Positions 15,993 through 24,358 of a stretch of DNA of 64,000 nucleotides are shown here, one piece after another. The notes under the pieces are model-generated. The model ran no database searches and was not told the origin of the DNA. It saw only the letters and a program-made list of their open reading frames with translations. Source of the DNA: Natrialba taiwanensis DSM 12281 (GTDB lineage: Archaea; Halobacteriota; Halobacteria; Halobacteriales; Natrialbaceae). Made by a program: the position numbers and the translations under genes. Each line of letters starts with the position of its first letter. Within the stretch, counting starts at the first letter, position 1. The stretch spans positions 235,577 through 299,576 of the forward strand of contig NZ_AOIL01000042.1 in the NCBI RefSeq assembly GCF_000337595.1, written 5' to 3'.

Positions 15993-17687
15993 TCACTCAG
16001 GAGTGACGACGATCGCGTCCGACTCCTCCTCCTGGATGAACTCGCCCGAGCAGTCGTATTCGATGACCTCGGATTTCGAGATGTCGGGTTCGTCCGCGTA
16101 CAGCCCGGAGCGATCCGACATGCCGTAGACCGTCAGATTCTCGAGGGTCGTGTCATGCTCGCGATTCCACCGATCACAGAGGTAGTTTGCGTAGTACGAG
16201 TGGTGATTCTCGTTGCCCGCAAAGCGCATGTTCGAGAGGTACTTGCGCTCGCGAGCGGTCTCGTAGGTCCCGTCGACGTTCGGCGGTCTGTCCCAGTCGA
16301 CCCCCGATCCGCGGAACGCATCGACGGTCGTCCCGTTTTCGAGTTCACCGGGAACGACGAACCACTGGGCCGTCGACGTCGGATTCGGGGCGAACATCCG
16401 CCAGCTCTGGCTGGCCTGTAGGGTGTCGAGCGCCTCGTTTCCGGCGTCGGGGACTTCGGTGTAGCCGACCGCCTCGGCGTTCGAGAGGACGACGAGAACG
16501 AGCAGGAGCCAGGGGATAATCGTCGTGACGAACACGCGTCCCCGGCTCGCGACGGCCGTGAGCGGATTCGTATCGTCGCTCCTACTCTCAGCCGTCGCGT
16601 TCTCGGCGTCCGAGTTCTCGTTCGATGCGGACGTGATCGAGTGCAGCCACGACCCGGGAGCCCAATTCCCGATCCCGATCCTGAACGCGGGTGCGCGAGA
16701 CTGCAGTCTGTCGAGCGTGCGCCGGAGCGGTCCAGCGAGTCCGACGCGGGTCGCAAGTGAACTCGCGGTGTCCCAGACGACGGGCGGGTAGAACAGGAGG
16801 AGGCCGGCGACGACGATCAGCGGAAACAGGCCGATCCGGAGCGTCACGAGCATTCCCAGATGCATTCCGGCGAACCCGGTTACGAGCAACGCTCGTGGCA
16901 CCCCAGTAAGCAGGAGCAAGAGCGGTGAGAGGACGATTAAAACCATCCACGCGTACGTAAAGACCTCGAGGAGGGCGGTATACTCCGGAAGGACGTTCCC
17001 GAGCAGTACCGTCAGATGGTCGGCCTGGAAAATGTGGACGACCGCCTCGCCGCTCATCCACATGTCGCTTCTGGTCTTGTGGACGGCGTTGGTCAGGTAC
17101 ATCAACAACACCTGAAGCAGAACGGCTATCGTTCCGATCGTCGCGATCGTCGGCGCGGCGTCCCCCGATGACTGCGCCGGGTTACGCCGGCGAGCGTCTA
17201 TCGACCACCGGGAACCGAGCGGCAGGAAGATGCTCCAGAACAGCAACATTCGGAGCAACACGTCGCCAGCGTTGAGCACCATCGGATTGCGGACGTGGAG
17301 CGAGACGAGCAGGAGCCACGAAACGATCGTCGCGATCCGCGTTCGATACCCGACGAGCAGCGCCAGCGCGACGAGTCCGGCGACGAGGAACAACAGCCAC
17401 TGTGCCCAGGCCGCTCCCGAAAGCGTGTGCACCGAGTACGCAGTCAACGACGAGTAGTCCGAAAACAGCGCCTCGCGCGGGAGCACGCCCGCGTCAGTAT
17501 AGAACATCCCGAGGAGTCGCGTTCGGCCCACCAGGTCGGCGATGAGGAGGGCGGCGATCGAAATCCGAAAGGCGGCGAGCGCACGGCGGTCGATAGCGAC
17601 CCGCCGCCGAATCGCACGCCCGAACCGGTCGGTGCTCCCGCCGAGTCGCTTCCGCATGGTGGAGGGGCCGGACGGTTCCTGTGACAT
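15993..17687 (-). CDS. HTTM domain membrane protein
   Basis: The start at 17687 (MSQEPSGPSTMRKRLGG) was preferred to one 19 codons upstream. The 564-residue protein has a basic cytosolic N-terminus, then the HTTM (horizontally transferred transmembrane) core: AAFRISIAALLIADLVGR, MFYTDAGVLPRE, and VLLRMLLFWSIFLPLG. This core is related to vitamin-K gamma-carboxylase. A further set of helices and a soluble C-terminal domain of about 140 residues follow. The actual chemistry of prokaryotic HTTM proteins is unknown. It is divergent from the DCC-family gene at 17928, and HTTM/DCC pairs recur in bacteria and haloarchaea, so the two may act together on membrane redox or lipid chemistry. Confidence 0.85.
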   Translation of the reverse strand: MSQEPSGPSTMRKRLGGSTDRFGRAIRRRVAIDRRALAAFRISIAALLIADLVGRTRLLGMFYTDAGVLPREALFSDYSSLTAYSVHTLSGAAWAQWLLFLVAGLVALALLVGYRTRIATIVSWLLLVSLHVRNPMVLNAGDVLLRMLLFWSIFLPLGSRWSIDARRRNPAQSSGDAAPTIATIGTIAVLLQVLLMYLTNAVHKTRSDMWMSGEAVVHIFQADHLTVLLGNVLPEYTALLEVFTYAWMVLIVLSPLLLLLTGVPRALLVTGFAGMHLGMLVTLRIGLFPLIVVAGLLLFYPPVVWDTASSLATRVGLAGPLRRTLDRLQSRAPAFRIGIGNWAPGSWLHSITSASNENSDAENATAESRSDDTNPLTAVASRGRVFVTTIIPWLLLVLVVLSNAEAVGYTEVPDAGNEALDTLQASQSWRMFAPNPTSTAQWFVVPGELENGTTVDAFRGSGVDWDRPPNVDGTYETARERKYLSNMRFAGNENHHSYYANYLCDRWNREHDTTLENLTVYGMSDRSGLYADEPDISKSEVIEYDCSGEFIQEEESDAIVVTPE

Positions 17688-17927
17688 CGTCGTGACCGTT
17701 CGTCTATCCCGAGTCTCGCCTAGACTGGCATAAGTTTGTTGCACGGTACAGTCGCTCTCTCAGCTTCGAGACGATCCTGAATCTGCTGTCGGCACAGTGA
17801 ACAGCAATCGAGACGCGGTGTGCAGTGACCGAACAACCACGGACAGACCGCATACCGAGGACCCGCAACTTCGCCATCCATCGGACCGAAACGCTGAACT
17901 ACCACGCGAGCCAACTTTCAGCCCCGA

Positions 17928-18356
17928 ATGAGCGCGAGTTCAGAGCCGGCGATTCCCGACGAGAATCCGATCGTCCTCTTCGACGGCGTCTGTAACCTTT
18001 GTAACGGGTTCGTCCAGTTTCTCGTCCCGAGAGACACCGACGAGCAGTTTTACTTCGCCTCCCTCCAGTCGGATACCGGCCAGAAACTCCTCGCCGAACA
18101 CGGACTGCCCACCGACGAACTCGAGTCGATCGTCCTGATCGAGGGCGACGATTGTTACGTGAAGTCCGATGCGGTCCTCCGGATCGCCGCGCTTCTGGGC
18201 GGCATCTATCGACTGCTCTCCCCGTTTCGGTTCGTGCCGCGCTTGATTCGCGATCGCGTTTACGAACTCGTCGCGGCCAACCGATACCGGTTGTTCGGCA
18301 AGAAAGACCGGTGTCTGATGCCGACCGGCAACGTTCAACAGCGGTTTCTCGAGTAG
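17928..18356 (+). CDS. DCC family thiol-disulfide oxidoreductase-like protein (DUF393)
   Basis: The protein has 142 residues. The defining DGVCNLCNGFVQFLV motif at about residues 19-33 carries a CxxC pair on the thioredoxin-like first helix. The rest shows the family pattern: FASLQSDTGQ, then VLRIAALLGG, and a hydrophobic helix ending LVAANRYRLFGKKDRC. Such proteins are predicted disulfide oxidoreductases without a proven substrate. The partner HTTM gene is divergent and 240 bp away. A copy of the dispersed hairpin repeat begins 86 nt after its stop. Confidence 0.9.
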   Translation: MSASSEPAIPDENPIVLFDGVCNLCNGFVQFLVPRDTDEQFYFASLQSDTGQKLLAEHGLPTDELESIVLIEGDDCYVKSDAVLRIAALLGGIYRLLSPFRFVPRLIRDRVYELVAANRYRLFGKKDRCLMPTGNVQQRFLE

Positions 18357-18442
18357 GGCTATTTGGGCCGGGGACGGGACTTGCAGATGACCGACTCGAG
18401 TTCAAGTCGATCGTTGGCGGTGACTGTTCGCACGAATACTCA

Positions 18443-18529
18443 GACGGACTGCTGGCAGTCGTTCCCGGTGTCCGGTGCACCCGCGACCCGTCCTGGGTTG
18501 CGCCGGGAAATCGGTACAGCAGCCCGTAT
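18443..18529 (+). repeat. dispersed hairpin repeat, copy 1
   Basis: An imperfect inverted repeat of about 85 bp: the left arm begins GACGGACTGCTGGCAGTC and the right arm ends GGTACAGCAGCCCGTAT, around a loop with GACCCGTCCT. It matches copies at 45656-45734 and, inverted, 52161-52242. It lies downstream of a gene end and could form a long stem in RNA, so it may act as a terminator-like or REP-like unit. Confidence 0.75.
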
Positions 18530-18702
18530 CAGAGAGTGTAATATGAATCGCGGCGACAGCCGTTCACGGTGCTCGATAGCTCTGACTCGGTACCCGGCCG
18601 GCGTTCGTTGAACTCGCTGGCTCACGATCGATGCAACGCTGGTATCGATAACTGTTGTGGCTGGCACCTGCCGATTATATTTCAGATAGTATGAGTGACT
18701 GC

Positions 18703-18722
18703 TTGACTGAACGTTCAATCAA
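18703..18722. promoter_or_regulatory. TetR-type palindromic operator upstream of the exporter operon
   Basis: TTGACTGAACGTTCAATCAA pairs in nine of ten positions around a perfect TGAACGTTCA core. The form is that of TetR/AcrR-family operators controlling efflux genes. It ends two bases before the TATA-like GAGATATATT, so a bound repressor would block TFB/TBP. No TetR gene is present in this window. Confidence 0.65.
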
Positions 18723-18724
18723 AA

Positions 18725-18734
18725 GAGATATATT
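18725..18734 (+). promoter_or_regulatory. TATA box of the exporter operon
   Basis: GAGATATATT is a good archaeal TATA box. Its centre is 27 nt upstream of the ATG at 18757, which predicts a transcript starting at or next to that ATG. Confidence 0.65.
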
Positions 18735-18756
18735 CTAACTAACGAGTTATCGGATA

Positions 18757-18867
18757 ATGACGCAATCTGGGCAGTTGTCGCTGTGGGTCGCCCGCACACG
18801 ATACTCGACGGTCGGCGGAGAGCCACGAGACACGGGCCATCCCACTCCCAGCGGAGGGCGGGTATGA
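18757..18867 (+). CDS. leaderless 36-codon upstream ORF, coupled to the exporter operon
   Basis: The ATG at 18757 sits at the predicted transcription start and opens a 36-codon frame beginning MTQSGQLSLWVARTRYS. Its TGA overlaps the ATG at 18864 of the next gene (ATGA). Such an arrangement would let ribosomes that load on the leaderless 5' end reinitiate at the main gene. The peptide is arginine-rich, not acidic, so its product is probably less important than its translation. It could also be chance. Confidence 0.4.
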   Translation: MTQSGQLSLWVARTRYSTVGGEPRDTGHPTPSGGRV

Positions 18868-20477
18868 GTCACGGCCGGCGGCTTCCAGCGGTTCTGTTCG
18901 CTCTCGGGGTTGTCATCCTCGGACTACTCGTCGTCCCCGCTATTGGTGGAGCACTTGATCGAGGCGAACCAAACCTGGAGGTCTATCTCCCGGAAAACGA
19001 GGTCTCTCCAGGAAGCGTCGACACGCTCGAACTCGACGTGCAAAACGACGCTGAACTAACCGTGGGAACTGGCCAAGAGGTCCTCACCGCCCGCGCGACG
19101 ACAGTTGAACTCGAAGATACCGGTCCCTTCGAGGCACAGTCGGGCGAGACTCCAGTTGGACCGATCCAGGACGGTCAGATCGTCTCGGTTCCACAGCAAC
19201 TCGAGGTACCGGACGATGTCGAACCCGGCGAGTACGAGGTGACGGTTCGCGTTCGCTATGCATACACGAGTATGGTTTCGGACAAAGCAGGCGTCTCACA
19301 GCGTCTGACCGCCTCGGAAACCCACGATGTTACAGTGGTCGTTCCCGACGAGCCTCGGTTCGAGATCACCGATGTCTCGACCGCCGTCGAACCCGGCGCG
19401 AGCGGTCCAGCGACGATCAGCGTGACGAATACGGGAACCGAACGAGCAAACGCGACGCAAGCGCGTCTGACCGGCGGAACCGGTGTCACGATCGATGGGA
19501 GCACTCCCGAAGCACCCGCTGAGGAGATCATCGGCGACCTCGACCCGGATGAATCGACCACGTTTTCGGTCGATGTCGGGTTCGATGCCGCCCTGAGTAG
19601 CGGCGAAAAACCGCTCGAGATTCAGTTCAGCTATCGCGATACAGCCGGAATCGAGCGCGAACCAGATCTCGAAACGGCACGTCTCTCCCCGTCGTCCGAA
19701 CAGTCGTTCTCCCTTTCCGATATCGATGATACCCTTTCGGTCGGCTACAACGGTGAGATCACCGGTACTGTCACCAACGACGGTCCGCGAGCGGTCGACG
19801 ATGCCGTACTGATCGTCGAGCCGATGAGCGAATCGCTGTTCATCGAGGACACCCGATACGCCCTCCCTGCACTCGAGGCCGGCGAGTCGGCATCGTTCCG
19901 CTATCCAACCGACGTAAGCGGCCAAGCGGATGCCGGCCCCCGGCAGTTGCGATTCTCGGTCGAGTTCACCGCGAGCGACGGTGAGACGACGCTCGAAGAC
20001 GGGCCGATTTCCGACCGCGTCGTTGTTGACGAGCAACACGACGAGTTCAGTCTGGCCAGCATAAACGCCACCGTTTCGCAGGACGGCCAGTCGTCCATCG
20101 AACTCGAACTCACCAACGAGCGCCAGGAGACGCTGTCGAGTATCGACGCGAAACTGTACGCTGACGACTCGCTTGCGACCGCAAACGGAAACGATGCGGC
20201 GTTCGTCCCGTCTCTCGATCCCGGCGAGTCGACGACGATCTCGTTCGATGTGGCTGCGTCGGCCGATGCTCCCGTCGAACTCCATCCGGTTGAACTCGAT
20301 TTCGAGTACGAAACTGAGCGGGGCGAGACGATCGTTTCGGATGTCTATCAGCAACCGATCGAAGTTGAGGCTACCGAGACTGACGATGGCGGCGGGTTCG
20401 TCGGATCGCTGGTCAGCGTGATGGCGGTGTTGACTGCTGTCGGACTCGGGCTCGGATTCTGGTGGCGACGTGACTGA
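18864..20477 (+). CDS. COG1361-type exported Ig-like repeat protein, partner of the exporter
   Basis: Starting at 18864, the 537-residue protein has an N-terminal signal or anchor (LPAVLFALGVVILGLLVVPAIG), about four beta-sandwich repeats, and a C-terminal membrane helix just before the final WWRRD. The repeats share phrases such as PGSVDTLELDVQN, ASGPATISVTNTG and PGESTTISFDV. The architecture is that of COG1361 S-layer-like proteins with CARDB/NEW3-like modules. It is exposed outside and anchored at the end. The RND exporter gene starts 36 bp later, and this pair is common in haloarchaea; the beta-rich protein may serve as the extracellular adaptor of the exporter. Confidence 0.8.
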   Translation: MSHGRRLPAVLFALGVVILGLLVVPAIGGALDRGEPNLEVYLPENEVSPGSVDTLELDVQNDAELTVGTGQEVLTARATTVELEDTGPFEAQSGETPVGPIQDGQIVSVPQQLEVPDDVEPGEYEVTVRVRYAYTSMVSDKAGVSQRLTASETHDVTVVVPDEPRFEITDVSTAVEPGASGPATISVTNTGTERANATQARLTGGTGVTIDGSTPEAPAEEIIGDLDPDESTTFSVDVGFDAALSSGEKPLEIQFSYRDTAGIEREPDLETARLSPSSEQSFSLSDIDDTLSVGYNGEITGTVTNDGPRAVDDAVLIVEPMSESLFIEDTRYALPALEAGESASFRYPTDVSGQADAGPRQLRFSVEFTASDGETTLEDGPISDRVVVDEQHDEFSLASINATVSQDGQSSIELELTNERQETLSSIDAKLYADDSLATANGNDAAFVPSLDPGESTTISFDVAASADAPVELHPVELDFEYETERGETIVSDVYQQPIEVEATETDDGGGFVGSLVSVMAVLTAVGLGLGFWWRRD

Positions 20478-20513
20478 GACGATGACTACTGTGGCCTCCC
20501 TCGAATACGAGGA

Positions 20514-23102
20514 ATGACTGCGCAGGATCGCCAGCCACCGGAGACGGCACCGGAAGACTCGGATAGCAATCGTTCGAGTTCGGTGATCAGCCGAGTGACG
20601 AACCGTGACGGTGGCCCGGACGAAACGACACGCGGTGACGATCCGATCACCAGACGAGTCAATTCACTGATCACTAACCGGCCGTGGACGGTCGTGCTCG
20701 CGTTTGTCGTCCTTACGGCGCTGTTTCTCGGCGGTGCGATGGTCGGTGGTGGTGAGCAGGAGGCTGGCACCGACCAGTTCACGGAGGGGACTGCAGAGGC
20801 AGACGCGCTCGAGGACATGCAGGAGGACTTCGAGCGCGGAGACCGAGCGAGTGGTGGGACGACTGCACAACTGTTCGTCACCGACGAGCATAACGTGCTG
20901 TCGAAACCGACGCTGCTGCGGATGCTCGAGTTCCAGGATCGCATCCAGACGGACGATGACCTTCGGGTCGCCTCGGCGACTAGCCCGGCGTCGCTGATCG
21001 CGATGGAACTCGATCCGAAGGCGACGACGGCGGAAGCACAGTATCGGGCCATCGATCGTGCGTCACAGCGCCAGCTCGAAGCGGCAATCGCGGCGGCGGA
21101 CGAAACCCGCGGCCTCCCGGTGAGCACCGACTTCACCCCCGAATCGGCGCGTGCGGATGTCGCCCAGATCGCGATCACCTACGAGACGCCACCGATGGCG
21201 CAGACGGATGATTACGCGGACCTCCAGTTCGAGACGCAGGCGATCGCCGACGACATCGAGGGGTTCGACACGGACGACAACGTCGTCATCTTCGGCGATG
21301 CGATCCTCGAGGAAGAGACCCTCCAGTTGCTCGGTGATACCGCGATCGTCGTCTTTCCGGCCGCGCTATTGCTCATCCTGTTCTTCCTGCTCGTCGCCTA
21401 TCGGGACCCGATCGATCTTGCACTCGGTCTCGTCGCCCTCGCGATGACGATGATCTGGACGTTCGGGTTCATGGGTATCGCAGGGATACCGTTCTCGGAC
21501 GCGTTGATCACCGTCTTCCCGTTGTTGCTCGCGGTCGGAATCGACTTCGGGATTCACATCATCAACCGCTATCGAGAGGAACGGACCGCGGGCGCGTCGA
21601 TCGGCGATGCGATGGAGATTACGACGACACAGCTGTTCGTCGCGCTTCTCATCGTTACTCTGACGACCGTCTTTAGTTTCGCGGCGAACCTGTTAAGCGA
21701 GATGACCCGGGACTTCGGTATCGTCGCCGCCGCCGGTATTTTCTTTACGTTTCTCATCTTCGGCGTCTTCCTCCCAGCGGGGAAAGTCGGCCTCGACCGA
21801 CTCCGCGAGAGAACTCGGATTCCCTCGTTCGGTCAGACGCCACTTGGGAACGACCAGTCACTGCTCGGTCGGGTACTTCCTGTTGGAGTCCACATTGCCC
21901 GGGCAGCCCCGGTTGTCTTCCTCGTCGTGGCGCTCGTCGTCGGTGCAGGAAGTGCGGCCTACGGGACGGGGGTCGAGACGGAGTTCGACGACGAGGCGTT
22001 TTTCCCGGACGAGGAACGGCTGGAGCAGTACGAAACACTCCCCGAACCGCTGGCTCCCGGGGAATACACGTTCCTGACCGTTCTGGATTACATGGAGGAA
22101 GACTTCGAGCAAGGGCTCGACGGATCGGTGACGATCTATGTGGAAGATCCGGCGTTACGCTCGGACGGGGCGTTACGAGAGATCAATGCGTCATTACAGC
22201 GTCCGCCAGAGGCGTTCAAGACGGACGGTAGACAGGCCGATGCCGATACGATTCTCGATACGATCGAGGCACAGGCTGCGGCCGATCCGGAATTTGCGGC
22301 AACGGTCGAGCGGTACGATAGTACGGGTGACGGAATTCCGGACCGGAACATCGACGTCGTCTACGATGCGCTGTTCGACTCGGCGGCAGCGGACGAGGCT
22401 GCAAATCGGTTGACGACCGATCGGAGTGCAACGCGGATCGATATCCCGGTCGATGTCGATGCAGATCAGGACGAGGCAGTTGCCGCTGCCAGGGACGTTG
22501 CCGACGGTATGGACATGGACGCCACGGCGACCGGCCAGCTCGTTATCTTCCAGGGCGTGATCGAACAGACGACGGAGTCCTCGATCACGAGTTTGATCGT
22601 TGCGTTTGTCCTGACGGTCGCCTTCCTCGTGGTCTCGTACTGGTGGCTCGAAGGGCGGGCAATCTATGGGCTGATCAATCTCGTTCCGGTTCTCGTTGCA
22701 GTCGCGTTGCTCGCCGGGTCGATGCGCCTGTTCGATATTCCACTGAGCCCGATCAATGCGCCGATTCTTTCGGTTTCGATCGGACTCGGTGTCGACTACA
22801 CCGTCCACCTCATGCACCGGTTCGTCGACGAGTTCGAAGCGCGCGATGACACGTACGAGGCGCTTCTCGTGACGGTGCAGGGAACGGGCGGGGCGCTTAC
22901 GGGAAGTATGCTCACGACTGTCTGCGGTCTCGGCGTCCTGTATTTCGCCTTGATCCCGCTGATCATGGAGTTCGGCTTGTTACTCGCACTCGGCGTCTTC
23001 TATGCCTGGCTCACGTCGTTGCTCGTACTACCCTCGACGGTCGTCGTCTGGGATCGTCTCGAGACGCGCTACGGATCGAGTGATCGATTGCCCTGGACGT
23101 AG
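20514..23102 (+). CDS. RND superfamily exporter (MMPL type)
   Basis: The 862-residue protein has the duplicated RND layout: a first helix (about residues 62-82), a large extracytoplasmic domain, a five-helix bundle with LLLAVGIDFGIHIINRY, then the same order repeated with ILSVSIGLGVDYTVHLMHRF. The GxDF/GxDY motifs in the two halves carry the Asp residues expected for proton or cation coupling. It matches archaeal HAE3-type or MMPL lipid exporters more than AcrB. Likely substrates are lipids or hydrophobic compounds; the sequence does not tell which. It is the last gene of an operon with the COG1361 protein, probably under the TetR-type operator at 18703. Confidence 0.9.
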   Translation: MTAQDRQPPETAPEDSDSNRSSSVISRVTNRDGGPDETTRGDDPITRRVNSLITNRPWTVVLAFVVLTALFLGGAMVGGGEQEAGTDQFTEGTAEADALEDMQEDFERGDRASGGTTAQLFVTDEHNVLSKPTLLRMLEFQDRIQTDDDLRVASATSPASLIAMELDPKATTAEAQYRAIDRASQRQLEAAIAAADETRGLPVSTDFTPESARADVAQIAITYETPPMAQTDDYADLQFETQAIADDIEGFDTDDNVVIFGDAILEEETLQLLGDTAIVVFPAALLLILFFLLVAYRDPIDLALGLVALAMTMIWTFGFMGIAGIPFSDALITVFPLLLAVGIDFGIHIINRYREERTAGASIGDAMEITTTQLFVALLIVTLTTVFSFAANLLSEMTRDFGIVAAAGIFFTFLIFGVFLPAGKVGLDRLRERTRIPSFGQTPLGNDQSLLGRVLPVGVHIARAAPVVFLVVALVVGAGSAAYGTGVETEFDDEAFFPDEERLEQYETLPEPLAPGEYTFLTVLDYMEEDFEQGLDGSVTIYVEDPALRSDGALREINASLQRPPEAFKTDGRQADADTILDTIEAQAAADPEFAATVERYDSTGDGIPDRNIDVVYDALFDSAAADEAANRLTTDRSATRIDIPVDVDADQDEAVAAARDVADGMDMDATATGQLVIFQGVIEQTTESSITSLIVAFVLTVAFLVVSYWWLEGRAIYGLINLVPVLVAVALLAGSMRLFDIPLSPINAPILSVSIGLGVDYTVHLMHRFVDEFEARDDTYEALLVTVQGTGGALTGSMLTTVCGLGVLYFALIPLIMEFGLLLALGVFYAWLTSLLVLPSTVVVWDRLETRYGSSDRLPWT

Positions 23103-23143
23103 ACGGAGCAGTCGTCGATCATTTTCCGACTGTCGTTCTGCCT

Positions 23144-23659
23144 CTATAGCCGCGTGGGATCGTCCTCGGGGGTCGTGATTCGTTGCCCGACCAGCCAGAT
23201 TGTAAGCGCGAGTCCACCGGCCACCAGTGCCGGCCAGCGGTCACTACTCAGGAAGAGGTCGGCGGCCGGGAACCGGTACGTCGTCAGCGGCCAGAAGACG
23301 GCGTAGGAGTAGCCCGTTGCCGTCACGAGCGCAACGTCGAGGACGTGGTGAGAGAGTGCGCCGATCACGAAGAGGCCGAACGCGCGCCAGCGAAGCGCAG
23401 GCGCGATGAGCAGCGTTCCGAGGAAGAGTGCAACGAGCAGCGAACCGACGAGCGTGTGCAGCGGTGCCCACGAAAACGGGATGCCGAGGAGGAACCCGAC
23501 GAGGCCGTCCGGAACGAGCAGATCGATTTTCATGAAATCCGGCGAGAGTGCCCCGATCATAACCAGCGTTACGTGTGCCGGCCGGAGCCACGCGTATCGA
23601 AACGAGAGCAGGGTCCCGATGCTGTACCCGACGAGGACGTGCGTCAGCACGTCAGGCAC
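23144..23659 (-). CDS. YdjM-type membrane-bound metal-dependent hydrolase-like protein (DUF457)
   Basis: A GTG start at 23659 gives MPDVLTHVLVGYSIGTLL and a 171-residue protein, the normal family N-terminus; the open frame upstream belongs to another reading frame of the neighbour. The His in DVLTHVLVGY, the Asp in GALSPDFMKIDLL, and a later LSHHVLDVA fit the metal-binding pattern of the DUF457/YdjM group, with about four membrane helices. The biochemical role is poorly known. The start overlaps the stop of the upstream gene by eight bases, indicating coupled translation. Confidence 0.82.
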   Translation of the reverse strand: MPDVLTHVLVGYSIGTLLSFRYAWLRPAHVTLVMIGALSPDFMKIDLLVPDGLVGFLLGIPFSWAPLHTLVGSLLVALFLGTLLIAPALRWRAFGLFVIGALSHHVLDVALVTATGYSYAVFWPLTTYRFPAADLFLSSDRWPALVAGGLALTIWLVGQRITTPEDDPTRL

Positions 23660-24266
23660 GCCGATCACCTCCGGTCCGATCTGACTGGGTCGACGATCGA
23701 TCGCCACGAGAACCTCGCCGGTCACGGCGTGGCTGCTCGTTGTTGCCGAGCAGACGCGAAAGACTCCAGGGGCGCTCTCGCGGGACGAACGCGCGTGTCT
23801 CCCAGTCGAACCGCCAGCCACGAACGAACCGACCGACTACCCACAGCCCGCCGAGGAACGAAACGAGATACATGTACCCCGCCTCACTTGACTCGCGCGT
23901 CAGCGTTCGTTCGGCGACGAGCGTGGACTCGTCCTCGAGCGTGCCGTACGCGGTGACGTGATCGCCGCGCTCGAGTGGCCCGTCCGTGTTCTGTAGCGCT
24001 TCGGTCGCGTCGATAACAGTGAACTGCCCGTATCCGCTCGCCCTCGTCGCGATGACGACCGGATCGGTCTCGACGACCTGCCCGCCGAGCGTCACCGTCG
24101 ATCCGACGTAGGCACCTCGGTCTCCGGGGACCTCCGTCTCGTCGGATGCCGGTTGCTCCAGCGGATCGGTCGGCATCGTCCCCGCCCAGATGAACAGCCC
24201 GCCGAGAACAGCAACTAACGCGACGATTGTGACTACGCGAGTCCATCCCGTTCCCGGTCCCCTCAT
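23652..24266 (-). CDS. membrane-anchored OB-fold-like protein
   Basis: From the ATG at 24266 the protein has 204 residues; a GTG start at 24329 is possible. It has a first membrane helix (VVTIVALVAVLGGLFIWAG), an extracytoplasmic beta-rich domain of about 95 residues, a second helix (YMYLVSFLGGLWVVGRFV), and a basic tail. The beta domain has the OB-fold-like pattern GAYVGSTVTLGGQVVE ... GQFTVIDAT ... GDHVTAYGTL, as seen in nucleic-acid-binding or CcmE-like folds. No haem His is in place. The function is unknown. It is coupled to the YdjM-like gene. Confidence 0.75.
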   Translation of the reverse strand: MRGPGTGWTRVVTIVALVAVLGGLFIWAGTMPTDPLEQPASDETEVPGDRGAYVGSTVTLGGQVVETDPVVIATRASGYGQFTVIDATEALQNTDGPLERGDHVTAYGTLEDESTLVAERTLTRESSEAGYMYLVSFLGGLWVVGRFVRGWRFDWETRAFVPRERPWSLSRLLGNNEQPRRDRRGSRGDRSSTQSDRTGGDRRA

Positions 24267-24358
24267 GCGGCCATTACTCGTTAAAAGCGAACGGAACCGT
24301 CGGAATAGGTGTTCCGATTCAGTTGCCACCGACTCGCTTTCGCTGCAACCCCGCCATC

